DNA from: Gynuella sp.
Lineage (GTDB): Bacteria > Pseudomonadota > Gammaproteobacteria > Pseudomonadales > Natronospirillaceae
DNA: 37,125 nucleotides
Assembly: GCA_028282465.1 (NCBI GenBank)
Contig: JANQHX010000094.1
Location: forward strand, 70,265 to 107,389
Direction of reading: 5' to 3'
Shown here: positions 1-7,132 of the stretch, one piece after another
Layout: every line of letters begins with the position of its first letter
How positions within the stretch are numbered: position 1 is the stretch's first letter
The notes under the pieces: generated by a model
What the model saw: the letters and a program-made list of their open reading frames with translations, nothing else
What the model was told of the DNA's origin: nothing
Databases searched by the model: none
Made by a program: the position numbers and the translations under genes

Positions 1-1
1 C

Positions 2-187
2 TGTCGCAATGTCATGATTTACTTTAATGAAAATCTTCAAAATCGCGTGAATGAATTAATTTACAATAGCCTATGCAGATTCGGCGTATTGGTTCTAGGT
101 TCCAACGAGAGTGTAGATTTTTCACCCAGGGCAACAAGCTATAAAAACATTGATCAGTCTAATTGCATCTATCAAAGAGTTTCATGA
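2..187 (+). CDS. CheR-type chemotaxis methyltransferase, C-terminal fragment
   Basis: This is an open frame entering from the left edge, with 61 residues before TGA at 185-187. It begins CRNVMIYFNENLQ and continues with LVLGSNESVDF. These match the end of CheR-type SAM-dependent protein-glutamate methyltransferases, where the pattern is CRNVLIYF, then a glycine-rich turn and LGxSES. CheR methylates glutamates of chemoreceptors, and CheR-like domains also occur fused or linked to sensor kinases. Only the tail is visible, so the full domain layout and the start lie outside the window. The gene is convergent with the membrane histidine kinase that ends at 223, with 35 bp between them. Codon use and sense are consistent throughout. 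I am fairly sure of the family and unsure whether it is a stand-alone CheR or the end of a CheB/CheR fusion. Confidence 0.8.
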   Translation, partial: CRNVMIYFNENLQNRVNELIYNSLCRFGVLVLGSNESVDFSPRATSYKNIDQSNCIYQRVS

Positions 188-222
188 CGCTCAATAAACT
201 GCTGATCTGTTATTGCTCCGAG

Positions 223-1821
223 TTAATTATCAGCATAATGATCAAAAGTTAGTTTTACCGACAAACCACCCAGTTTACTATCTAAAAACGCCATTTCGCC
301 ATTTAGCTTTCTCGTTACCATATCATGACTAATATGTAATCCCAGCCCAGTACCCTTGCCAACGTCTTTAGTGGTATAAAAGGGCTCGATACATTTTTGT
401 TTTTGCTCATCAGACATGCCGGGGCCATTATCATCCACCCAGATATGTATTTTATCTTGCTCTAGTTCCATTCTAATTCGTATTTTTCCTTCCTTCTTAT
501 TAGAGTCATGAATCGCATGAACTGAATTGGTAATCAAATTTGAAAGCACCTGAGTTAAATGACCTTCCTTACCCTTAATTAATTGGTCGCTTTGTATTTC
601 AGTGATCACCTCAGCAAAGTATTTTACTTCGTTATGGGTGAGTTTAATGGCGTTATTAATTGCTGAATCCACTGAAAAGCATCCACTGTCGCTTTCATGG
701 CCCGGATGGGAATAAGATTTTAAGGAATCGACAATGTCTTGTATTTTGGTAATGCCTTCTTGGCAATCTGTGACAATTTCCTTTAATTCTTCAGCCAACT
801 CAATATCATCGCCGTTGAGGGATTTCGATAGCATGGCTATGTATTTTGACATGCTATTTAGGTTGCTCTTTATGTAGCCGGTTGGGTTATTAATTTCATG
901 AGCAACACCCGCCGCCATCTGACCGACTGTGGCCATCTTTTCTTGCTGAATTAACATAGACTGAGCGTGCTTGAGCTCAGTCATTACCTCGTCTAACTTC
1001 ATGGATTCTGACTTTCGTTTAGTTTTGTCTGTTCGAAGCTTATCGCTCAATTCAGAGTTAATTTTAGAAAGGTTTTCAATTAAGTCATCTAACTCTAGCA
1101 GGGTGTTTTTTAGAGAACTCACCAATGCTTTTCCAGCATCTCTTATGTTTTCTAAATCCTCAGACTCGTAAACGTCTGTCGAAATGTCATCATAAATAAG
1201 CCCTAGTTTTTCAACGAGTTCTCCCCTAGATTGTGAAAGCTGAAGAGAGTCTTGGTACTCTTGAATTAGACTGATTAGTAAGGAGCTGTCTTGAGTCATC
1301 TTTCTCATGGGCGTTAAAATTTCTTTGGAAAGAATCCTGACAAACACAAAGAAACCACTTACAAAAGTTGCTAGTATCCCAATAGTTGAAGATACCCAAA
1401 CATATAGTTTTTCGTTATTCAAATCGTCGTCTGAGTAGTATAGGGAGATATCTCCTATCTCAACATTGCGCTTGACTATATCTACTTGCTTAACCCGTAT
1501 GGACTCGCTTTTTATTGAACCATCACCTGACACAATGGGTGCGTCATCGCCATAAATATTGAGCTCGATATAAGCCGGAAAGCCATTACTTGTAAGTGCT
1601 TTATAAAACTGATTCAATGATTCTATATTGTAGGCCCAAATTAAGTCTTCACTGGTCTCAACTATCATTGGAATTTGACTCGCAATATCCTTTTCTAGCT
1701 CATTTTCTAAATACTTTGAGAGGATATTGAGCACGATAAAAGAATGAATAAATATCAGTACAAATAGCCAGGCTAAGACCCTAAATAGAACCCTACTTTT
1801 AATACTTCGTAAGAGTGTCAT
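223..1821 (-). CDS. Membrane-bound sensor histidine kinase
   Basis: This 532-residue kinase is probably anchored in the inner membrane. A first hydrophobic segment lies at about residues 12-36. A periplasmic sensing region of about 100 residues follows, with no domain I recognise, and a second segment lies at about 143-164. A long helical or coiled-coil linker at about 165-295 leads to the HisKA dimerisation helix, with phospho-acceptor His308 in AAGVAHEINNP. The HATPase domain has an N box near 428-437, DDNGPGM at 463-469 and GKGTGLGL at 488-495, so it should be active. Its start overlaps the stop of the upstream receiver-kinase gene by 4 bp (ATGA), which indicates translational coupling. 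It is the last gene of a four-gene minus-strand operon. HEINNP-type kinases usually phosphorylate separate response regulators, and several receivers are encoded close by. The input signal is unknown. Confidence 0.9.
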   Translation of the reverse strand: MTLLRSIKSRVLFRVLAWLFVLIFIHSFIVLNILSKYLENELEKDIASQIPMIVETSEDLIWAYNIESLNQFYKALTSNGFPAYIELNIYGDDAPIVSGDGSIKSESIRVKQVDIVKRNVEIGDISLYYSDDDLNNEKLYVWVSSTIGILATFVSGFFVFVRILSKEILTPMRKMTQDSSLLISLIQEYQDSLQLSQSRGELVEKLGLIYDDISTDVYESEDLENIRDAGKALVSSLKNTLLELDDLIENLSKINSELSDKLRTDKTKRKSESMKLDEVMTELKHAQSMLIQQEKMATVGQMAAGVAHEINNPTGYIKSNLNSMSKYIAMLSKSLNGDDIELAEELKEIVTDCQEGITKIQDIVDSLKSYSHPGHESDSGCFSVDSAINNAIKLTHNEVKYFAEVITEIQSDQLIKGKEGHLTQVLSNLITNSVHAIHDSNKKEGKIRIRMELEQDKIHIWVDDNGPGMSDEQKQKCIEPFYTTKDVGKGTGLGLHISHDMVTRKLNGEMAFLDSKLGGLSVKLTFDHYADN

Positions 1822-3005
1822 TCAGCAGACTCTTTCTGCTTAATAGGCAGCAAAATAGAAAACTCAGTACCGATATTTTTTTTGCTTTTAACCTCTATTT
1901 TTCCGTGATGCCTTTCTATAATGGATTTAGTAATGGCTAGCCCTAATCCAGTTCCTTTGCCTGCTGGTTTGGTGGTATAAAATGGATCAAATATTTTTTT
2001 GATCATTTCGTCTGGGATGCCTGGGCCAGTATCTTTCACCTTTATTGTCGCTATCTCATCATCGGAATAGCAGGTTACATATATATCACCAAATTCTTCT
2101 ATGGCCTGACTGGCATTCACGATTATATTGACCAGCACTTGGTTAATTTGCGAAACAATGCAGTCAATCTTTAAAGACTCTTCTAACTCTAAATGAATGT
2201 TTGCTTTATATTTGATTTCATTCCTTAGTAAGTTAGTACTGGATTTGATCATCTGAGCGATTGGCGCAGACTCAAATTTCATAGCCCCCAGGTGTGAATA
2301 CTCTTTTAGATCTTTAACTATGTCCTTAACTCGCTCTAGGCCTTCACTGTTTTCTTGAGAAATGTCGATAAAGTCTTCTAGTACGCCTTCAATTTTGTAT
2401 TTAGATAACCAACTGGTGATATAAAGTAGTGCGACTCCAGACTCGTCACTTTGGCAGCCATTTTTCAGCTCATCTATTGCCGACTTAAAGCTACTAATAT
2501 ATTTTGATAAGGCATTATTATTTGATGTAATAAACCCAATAGGGTTATTAATTTCATGAGCAACACCAGCTGCCAGTTGACCGAGTGCCGCCATTTTTTC
2601 AGACTGAATGAGCTGTTCTTTGGTTTGTTCAATTCGTTTTGATTGTTCTTGAAGCTTGAGCTGAATGGCAACCCTATGCAAAATAATTTCGGGTTCGAAA
2701 GGCTTTCTCATATAGTCTAGAGCACCTAAATTTAGGACCTCAGCTTCCGTTCTCACTGCAACATCGCCAGACAACACCATGCAAGGGATATTCTCTTTTA
2801 CACAATACTTGACCACCTCTCGACCATCGCAGTCAGGCATGATCATATCTGTTATTAGTAAATCAAATTCAAGACCAGCCTTGGTGTAATCCACTAAGAA
2901 CTTTGAGAAGGAGGTATACGAGTACACCCTGTGATAGTCTTCCAGAATGGTGGTGAGTACTAAAATTGAGGACGCACTGTCGTCAATTAGAACGATGTTC
3001 GCCAT
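1818..3005 (-). CDS. Receiver-histidine kinase fusion protein (cytoplasmic)
   Basis: The protein has 395 residues and no membrane segment. The N-terminal receiver domain (about 1-118) has the acidic pair at Asp8-Asp9, phospho-acceptor Asp53 in LLITDMIMP and Lys101 in RKPF. A short coiled linker follows, then a HisKA helix with His150 in AAGVAHEINNP. The ATPase domain carries an N box with NIIVNASQAI, a DTGPGIP motif and GKGTGLGL. A receiver placed before the kinase, rather than after it, suggests that phosphorylation by another kinase gates this kinase's activity. The HisKA region closely resembles that of the kinase at 223-1821 (shared GVAHEINNP plus similar flanks), so the two are probably paralogues. 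The gene overlaps its upstream neighbour by 23 bp and its downstream neighbour by 4 bp. Family assignment is secure. The role in a relay is inferred. Confidence 0.9.
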   Translation of the reverse strand: MANIVLIDDSASSILVLTTILEDYHRVYSYTSFSKFLVDYTKAGLEFDLLITDMIMPDCDGREVVKYCVKENIPCMVLSGDVAVRTEAEVLNLGALDYMRKPFEPEIILHRVAIQLKLQEQSKRIEQTKEQLIQSEKMAALGQLAAGVAHEINNPIGFITSNNNALSKYISSFKSAIDELKNGCQSDESGVALLYITSWLSKYKIEGVLEDFIDISQENSEGLERVKDIVKDLKEYSHLGAMKFESAPIAQMIKSSTNLLRNEIKYKANIHLELEESLKIDCIVSQINQVLVNIIVNASQAIEEFGDIYVTCYSDDEIATIKVKDTGPGIPDEMIKKIFDPFYTTKPAGKGTGLGLAITKSIIERHHGKIEVKSKKNIGTEFSILLPIKQKESAE

Positions 3006-4572
3006 TGCGAAAAACTCCTATTGGAAACGTTATGTCAACTTGAGTACCTACATTTAATTGTGAAGAAACTTTTAACCGACCATCAGCTATTTTCACTAGG
3101 TTATCAGCCAGAGATAAACCCAGACCCATGCCGTCACCAACACCTTTTGTTGTGAAGAATGGAGTGGTCACAGAGCTGAGATTATCTTGAGAAATACCTT
3201 TACCATTGTCGGAAACTGACACGGTTAAGGTAGACTCGTCTCTAAATACAAAAATGGTAATTCTACCTTTTTCTAGATTACTGACAGCTTCAACGGCATT
3301 CTGAAGAATATTTTCCATGGCAATACTAAATGCTTGCATAGCGGTGTGTAGGTAAGTGTGTTCTTTCGGTTGAATCCAACTGACGTGAGTGGACTCACTG
3401 GGAAGTGCATTCTTTAGGAAATCGACCACTTCATTTAAACTAAATGTCTGGTAGGGTTCGTTCGATAATTTATTAAGGGGCTGAAGCATTTGTATAACTT
3501 TTGCTACGCGATCCAAACCATCATTACTCTCTTCTATCACTTCTAAACATTCATCAATTTTGTCTTGATTAGAAAATTCAGAATCTTCTATATGAAATGA
3601 TGAAATAATTTTTTTTATAAAATTTAAATTACTCATCACGAAGCTGATTGGGTTGTTGAACTCATGAGCCAACCCAGATGTGAACTGAGCAATGGCTTTG
3701 CTCTTTTCTGTATCCACCAACTCCAAGCGTGCTTGGTTTAGCTCAATCTCTCTTCGGGAAAGGGTATCGCTTTGAATTTCAACCTTTGCTTCCAGCTTTG
3801 TATTTAGCGCACTTAACTGAGATTCGTAAGTAATTTTAGACAACCAATAACCAACGGAATACATCAATACTTGAAGTGACTCTTTAGTATGCTCGGTCAG
3901 TCCGGCACTACCTTTCAAGTTAAAACAACTTAGCCAACCAACTGCTTCATCACCACTCCATATGTTGAGCACTGCATTCCATTCGCGCTCTATGGCTTTC
4001 TCAAGGGTAACCAATGGCACGCCTTCCCACACGCGAATGAACCCTTCGTATTGCATGACTTCTTTTGCCCAAGGGCTATTTGGGATTTTTGCTGATACTG
4101 AGCTTTCACTGATGATGTCACCAGATAGGTCGAGCCCCCATGAACCTGTGTAGCTGTTTTTATCAGGACTAATCACAAAGATACTGGCTCTATCCAGTTT
4201 GAACACATCTTTAATTATTTCGATAGTACTTTTTAACAGGCTACTTTCAGTATCGCATTTCCTAAACACAGAGTTACTTTCGTGGAGGATCGAAAGAGTT
4301 TTTTGAACAGAAGAATCTTCAGCGTCAGAGTCGTCGTAGCGTACCTTACTTAAATACAATTCGTACTCGTCATCAGAACTGAAGTAGACATTGCCTTTAC
4401 AGTATTTATTTCCAAGAAAACAAAACCCATCGTTACTGATACTTTTTACAATGACACTCAGTTGTTCTTCCGTAAGCTCTCGGGCTAAGCGCATTAAACC
4501 GGTATAACCGTATTCTTTGCATTCGAATGACTTATCATTTTTTGACCGAGTAATCCGAATATAGGTTTTCAT
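2983..4572 (-). CDS. Soluble sensor histidine kinase with GAF-like domain
   Basis: The protein has 529 residues and no transmembrane segment. The first 85 or so residues form a small unrecognised module. Residues about 95-245 have the length and strand pattern of a GAF domain (RASIFVISPDKN, later GWLSCFNLKG), a fold that often binds small ligands. A coiled coil at about 250-295 leads to the HisKA helix with His303 in SGLAHEFNNP. The ATPase domain includes ENILQNAVEAV, DNGKGIS and GDGMGLGLSL, where the G2 loop has Met in place of the usual Thr. It overlaps the upstream cysteine-motif gene by 4 bp (ATGA) and the downstream receiver-kinase by 23 bp, so it is coupled to both. It is probably the cytoplasmic input arm of the cluster. 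GAF assignment is by pattern only and is the least certain part. Confidence 0.85.
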   Translation of the reverse strand: MKTYIRITRSKNDKSFECKEYGYTGLMRLARELTEEQLSVIVKSISNDGFCFLGNKYCKGNVYFSSDDEYELYLSKVRYDDSDAEDSSVQKTLSILHESNSVFRKCDTESSLLKSTIEIIKDVFKLDRASIFVISPDKNSYTGSWGLDLSGDIISESSVSAKIPNSPWAKEVMQYEGFIRVWEGVPLVTLEKAIEREWNAVLNIWSGDEAVGWLSCFNLKGSAGLTEHTKESLQVLMYSVGYWLSKITYESQLSALNTKLEAKVEIQSDTLSRREIELNQARLELVDTEKSKAIAQFTSGLAHEFNNPISFVMSNLNFIKKIISSFHIEDSEFSNQDKIDECLEVIEESNDGLDRVAKVIQMLQPLNKLSNEPYQTFSLNEVVDFLKNALPSESTHVSWIQPKEHTYLHTAMQAFSIAMENILQNAVEAVSNLEKGRITIFVFRDESTLTVSVSDNGKGISQDNLSSVTTPFFTTKGVGDGMGLGLSLADNLVKIADGRLKVSSQLNVGTQVDITFPIGVFRNGEHRSN

Positions 4573-5255
4573 CGCTCACCTACTGGATTATAGATATGAG
4601 CAATTCCCGACATGTTATTGTTTAAGTTAAAGATAATTTCCTTTGAGAATAAATCGAGATTAGTCAATGCATTTACCAATGGTTCTGTCGCTTCAACGTC
4701 GGCTCTAAGGCGCTTGATAAGTGCTAAATTCACGATGGTAATGTTCTGATAATACCTTAATGCCCAGTCGGTAAAGTTCATCTCAGTGCGAGACCGAATA
4801 TATAACGATGACAGGTTTGCCATGGCTTTATTGACGGATTCATCTAACCCTGAAAACGGCCTATGGAATCTGGCCATCGGCCACATGAATCTAGTATGTG
4901 AACAGTTGCTGGTTCCGGCGATTAACAAACCTGCCATAGTGGTTAATAAAGACTGAGCATCTGCCTTTAAGGTTAGGATATGTTTATGCTCATTGATGTA
5001 TCGAACCGTTACCTGCTCATAAGATCTGACTAATTCAGTTTTAGTTAATAAACCCGATAATTTTAAAGCGACTGGGCAATATTTATTTGAGCTATCCAAT
5101 GGGCAATGCTTACATTGTTGATAGCTTAATTGACACCAATCATCTGGTGTCGATGGCTCACTCTGTTGAAGTTGAATCTCACCTTCGAGCTCTTGAATTT
5201 CAAAACAAAAATTCTTGGCTTCTTCCGCTTCTAATATCTGATACAAGATTTTCAA
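4569..5255 (-). CDS. Hypothetical protein with four-cysteine motif (DUF6901-like from memory)
   Basis: This is a 228-residue soluble protein of unknown function and the first gene of the minus-strand kinase operon. Residues about 41-65 hold four cysteines spaced C-x6-C-x2-C-x8-C, ending in CPVALKL. That arrangement could bind a metal or an Fe-S cluster. Further on, a WPMARFHRPF motif is preceded by a Ser-Asn-Cys-Ser stretch. I recall the CPVA plus PMARFHxPF combination from an uncharacterised family, possibly DUF6901, but could not verify this. The predicted start is TTG at 5255, with a GGAG about 13 bases upstream, which is rather far, so a nearby alternative start is possible. Its stop overlaps the start of the soluble kinase by 4 bp. 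A ligand- or redox-sensing partner of that kinase is a reasonable but untested inference. Confidence 0.6.
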   Translation of the reverse strand: MKILYQILEAEEAKNFCFEIQELEGEIQLQQSEPSTPDDWCQLSYQQCKHCPLDSSNKYCPVALKLSGLLTKTELVRSYEQVTVRYINEHKHILTLKADAQSLLTTMAGLLIAGTSNCSHTRFMWPMARFHRPFSGLDESVNKAMANLSSLYIRSRTEMNFTDWALRYYQNITIVNLALIKRLRADVEATEPLVNALTNLDLFSKEIIFNLNNNMSGIAHIYNPVGER

Positions 5256-5307
5256 ATGTCATCTAAACTCCTATGTATTACGGATAGTTATAGCACAGGA
5301 GCACTTA

Positions 5308-6093
5308 ATGTCGATCCAAGTTCTCATCGTTGATGATGAAGAGAAAGTGGCTAGAAGCGTGTCAAGGCTACTAAAGAGTGAGGGTATAAAAGTATTCACA
5401 GCAAACTCGGGTCAAGAAGGCTTAGACGCGTTGAGAACCGATGCTATTAGCCCTCATGTTGTCATCTCGGATCAACGAATGCCGAAAATGTCTGGAGCAG
5501 ATTTCTTATCCATAGTGGCAAAAGAGTTTCCGTTGGTTAAACGAATATTATTGACTGGCTATACAGATTTAGAACCACTCAGAACAGCGGTCAATAAAGG
5601 CCAAATTTATAGATTTCTTCTAAAGCCTTGGGATGACAATGAACTGTTGATGTGTGTCAACGATGCCTATAAGTCTTACAAAATAGAACAGGACAATATT
5701 CGACTCACCGAAGAGTTAACCGAACTGAATCAAACACTTGAACGGAAAGTAGAAGAGAAAACTCGAGTGTTGAAAATGAATATCAGCTCCCTTGAACGCT
5801 ACGAAGACATTATGGAAAACATGCCAATAGGCGTACTCTGTGTGAGTGATGAAGGTATGATTGTGTTAGCCAATCAACAAGCAAGAATTTATTTATCCTC
5901 AGATAGCGCGCTTGAAGGTCGCTTTTTACATGAAACACTTCCGGACATTCTTGTTGAATTACTCACAAACTTTTCTCCAGATACCAGCGAAAAACTAACC
6001 ATTAAAAATATGCCAGTGATAGTAAACACCAGCAATATAGAGGTGACTGGCAAGATAGCTGGTAAGTTGCTTACCTTTCAGGAGGCATCATGA
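5308..6093 (+). CDS. Response regulator with receiver and PAS-like domains
   Basis: This 261-residue protein begins with a receiver domain (about 1-122). Acidic residues are at 9-12, the phospho-acceptor is Asp55 in VVISDQRMPKMSG, and Lys106 lies in LKPWDD. The KPWDD ending is typical of receivers attached to HD-GYP and related outputs. A coiled coil at about 130-155 is followed by a PAS-like domain at about 160-258 (MENMPIGVLCVSDEGMIVLAN). No DNA-binding or enzymatic output is present, so it probably acts by protein contact. The start at ATG 5308 has a good AGGAG seven bases upstream. It is the first gene of a four-gene plus-strand operon and is divergent from the kinase operon across about 50 bp. 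Its stop overlaps the next start by 4 bp (ATGA). Confidence 0.88.
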   Translation: MSIQVLIVDDEEKVARSVSRLLKSEGIKVFTANSGQEGLDALRTDAISPHVVISDQRMPKMSGADFLSIVAKEFPLVKRILLTGYTDLEPLRTAVNKGQIYRFLLKPWDDNELLMCVNDAYKSYKIEQDNIRLTEELTELNQTLERKVEEKTRVLKMNISSLERYEDIMENMPIGVLCVSDEGMIVLANQQARIYLSSDSALEGRFLHETLPDILVELLTNFSPDTSEKLTIKNMPVIVNTSNIEVTGKIAGKLLTFQEAS

Positions 6094-6371
6094 GCGTCGT
6101 CCCCCTCGACTCTGCTGAAGGCAAAATCACGGCTAATAGTATTTCAGATAAAAATGGAAATATATTATTGCCAAAGGGGGTAACGCTGACCGAAGCACTA
6201 ATAACTGCTCTCACTAATAGAGGAGTTACAGAGATAGAAATAGAACAAAAAAATCATCAACTTGTTGATTCGGAAACCGTTGAGCTTATAAATGGCTATA
6301 TGGGCCATTTTAAGTCTCCAAAAATGGTGGAATTTAGACAATGTCTAGTACAGTACTTTCAGAGCAATTAA
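6090..6371 (+). CDS. Small stand-alone domain protein resembling the tail of HD-GYP/HDOD proteins
   Basis: The product is 93 residues. Its core, ITANSISDKNGNILLPKG followed by LTEALITALTNRGV, matches the short beta-rich module often found next to HD-GYP or HDOD domains (pattern: GMVLAxDlxdxxGxLLlxxGtxLtexxixxLxxxGV). The 436-residue protein three genes on carries the same kind of module at its own C terminus (IQPGMMLSRDLFSVRG, LLTKGTKLSERTI). Here it is encoded alone, followed by about 40 residues of probable helix. The start overlaps the previous stop by 4 bp, and the end overlaps the HDOD gene by 31 bp, so it is embedded in the operon and not a chance frame. The function is unknown. It may act as an adaptor for the neighbouring HDOD or HD-GYP-like protein. 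Confidence 0.7.
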   Translation: MSVVPLDSAEGKITANSISDKNGNILLPKGVTLTEALITALTNRGVTEIEIEQKNHQLVDSETVELINGYMGHFKSPKMVEFRQCLVQYFQSN

Positions 6372-7132
6372 AAGATTGGGTGAGTCTTGCTAAAGACTTT
6401 GATGCAAATGATATTATCAACCCAACACTTAATGAAATACTAAACTGTTTAAATCAACCAGAGTTGGACATTGATAGGCTTTCTGAAGCCATTCGAAAGG
6501 ATGCTGTGTTAAGCGTAAGACTGCTGTCCATTGTTAACAGTTCATTCTTTGGGTTTCCAAGACAAATTGCCAATATTGGAGAAGCGATCGTATTGTTAGG
6601 TGCCAAAAAACTTAAGTCACTAGTTTACACTAGTGCAGTTGCCCAAATTTCAGGTGACGATACTACCGGTGTTACCACTATGCATTGTATTTGTGTGGCG
6701 ACTATTGCACGGCGAATCGCCTTGAAGCTCAAACTGGATTCAGAGTTGTGCTATTTATCTGGATTGTTTCATGATATTTCATTGATCATTAATCCATTAA
6801 AAGGCATTAATGCCGAAGAAGTTAAGTCTAATTACTACACCACCGTGGGCACTACTAGCCATCAGATTTTGGACTTTCTTCTACTTCCTCCAGAAATTCT
6901 GGAAGCTATTGAAGGCATGTATCGAAAGACACAGCAGACTTATTCTATGGTACTGGCGATAGCCCATAACTTGAGCATGATATACAAGCACACTCATCAT
7001 TATGACATCAGTTTTATTGACGTGGAGTATGCATTCCGCGGATTACCACTATCACCCAAATCATTGGTTGCCCTTCTTCCTGAAATTGAAGAAGACCTTT
7101 CCAATTTAGAAAGCTTCTGGAGCAATTCATGA
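6341..7132 (+). CDS. HDOD domain protein
   Basis: The protein has 263 residues and is almost entirely an HDOD domain, a metal-independent relative of HD domains found in bacterial signalling. The signature is seen in AIRKDAVLSVRLLSIVNSSF, then the AIVLLGAKKLKSLV segment and GLFHDIS. HDOD proteins are generally regulatory scaffolds that act with two-component or c-di-GMP proteins; no enzyme activity is implied. The chosen ATG overlaps the preceding 93-residue gene by 31 bp. A GGTGGA stretch lies upstream at modest spacing, and the reading frame of the HDOD fold begins soon after. Its stop overlaps the start of the next gene by 4 bp. The protein is cytoplasmic and has no signal peptide or membrane segment. 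Confidence 0.88.
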   Translation: MSSTVLSEQLKDWVSLAKDFDANDIINPTLNEILNCLNQPELDIDRLSEAIRKDAVLSVRLLSIVNSSFFGFPRQIANIGEAIVLLGAKKLKSLVYTSAVAQISGDDTTGVTTMHCICVATIARRIALKLKLDSELCYLSGLFHDISLIINPLKGINAEEVKSNYYTTVGTTSHQILDFLLLPPEILEAIEGMYRKTQQTYSMVLAIAHNLSMIYKHTHHYDISFIDVEYAFRGLPLSPKSLVALLPEIEEDLSNLESFWSNS

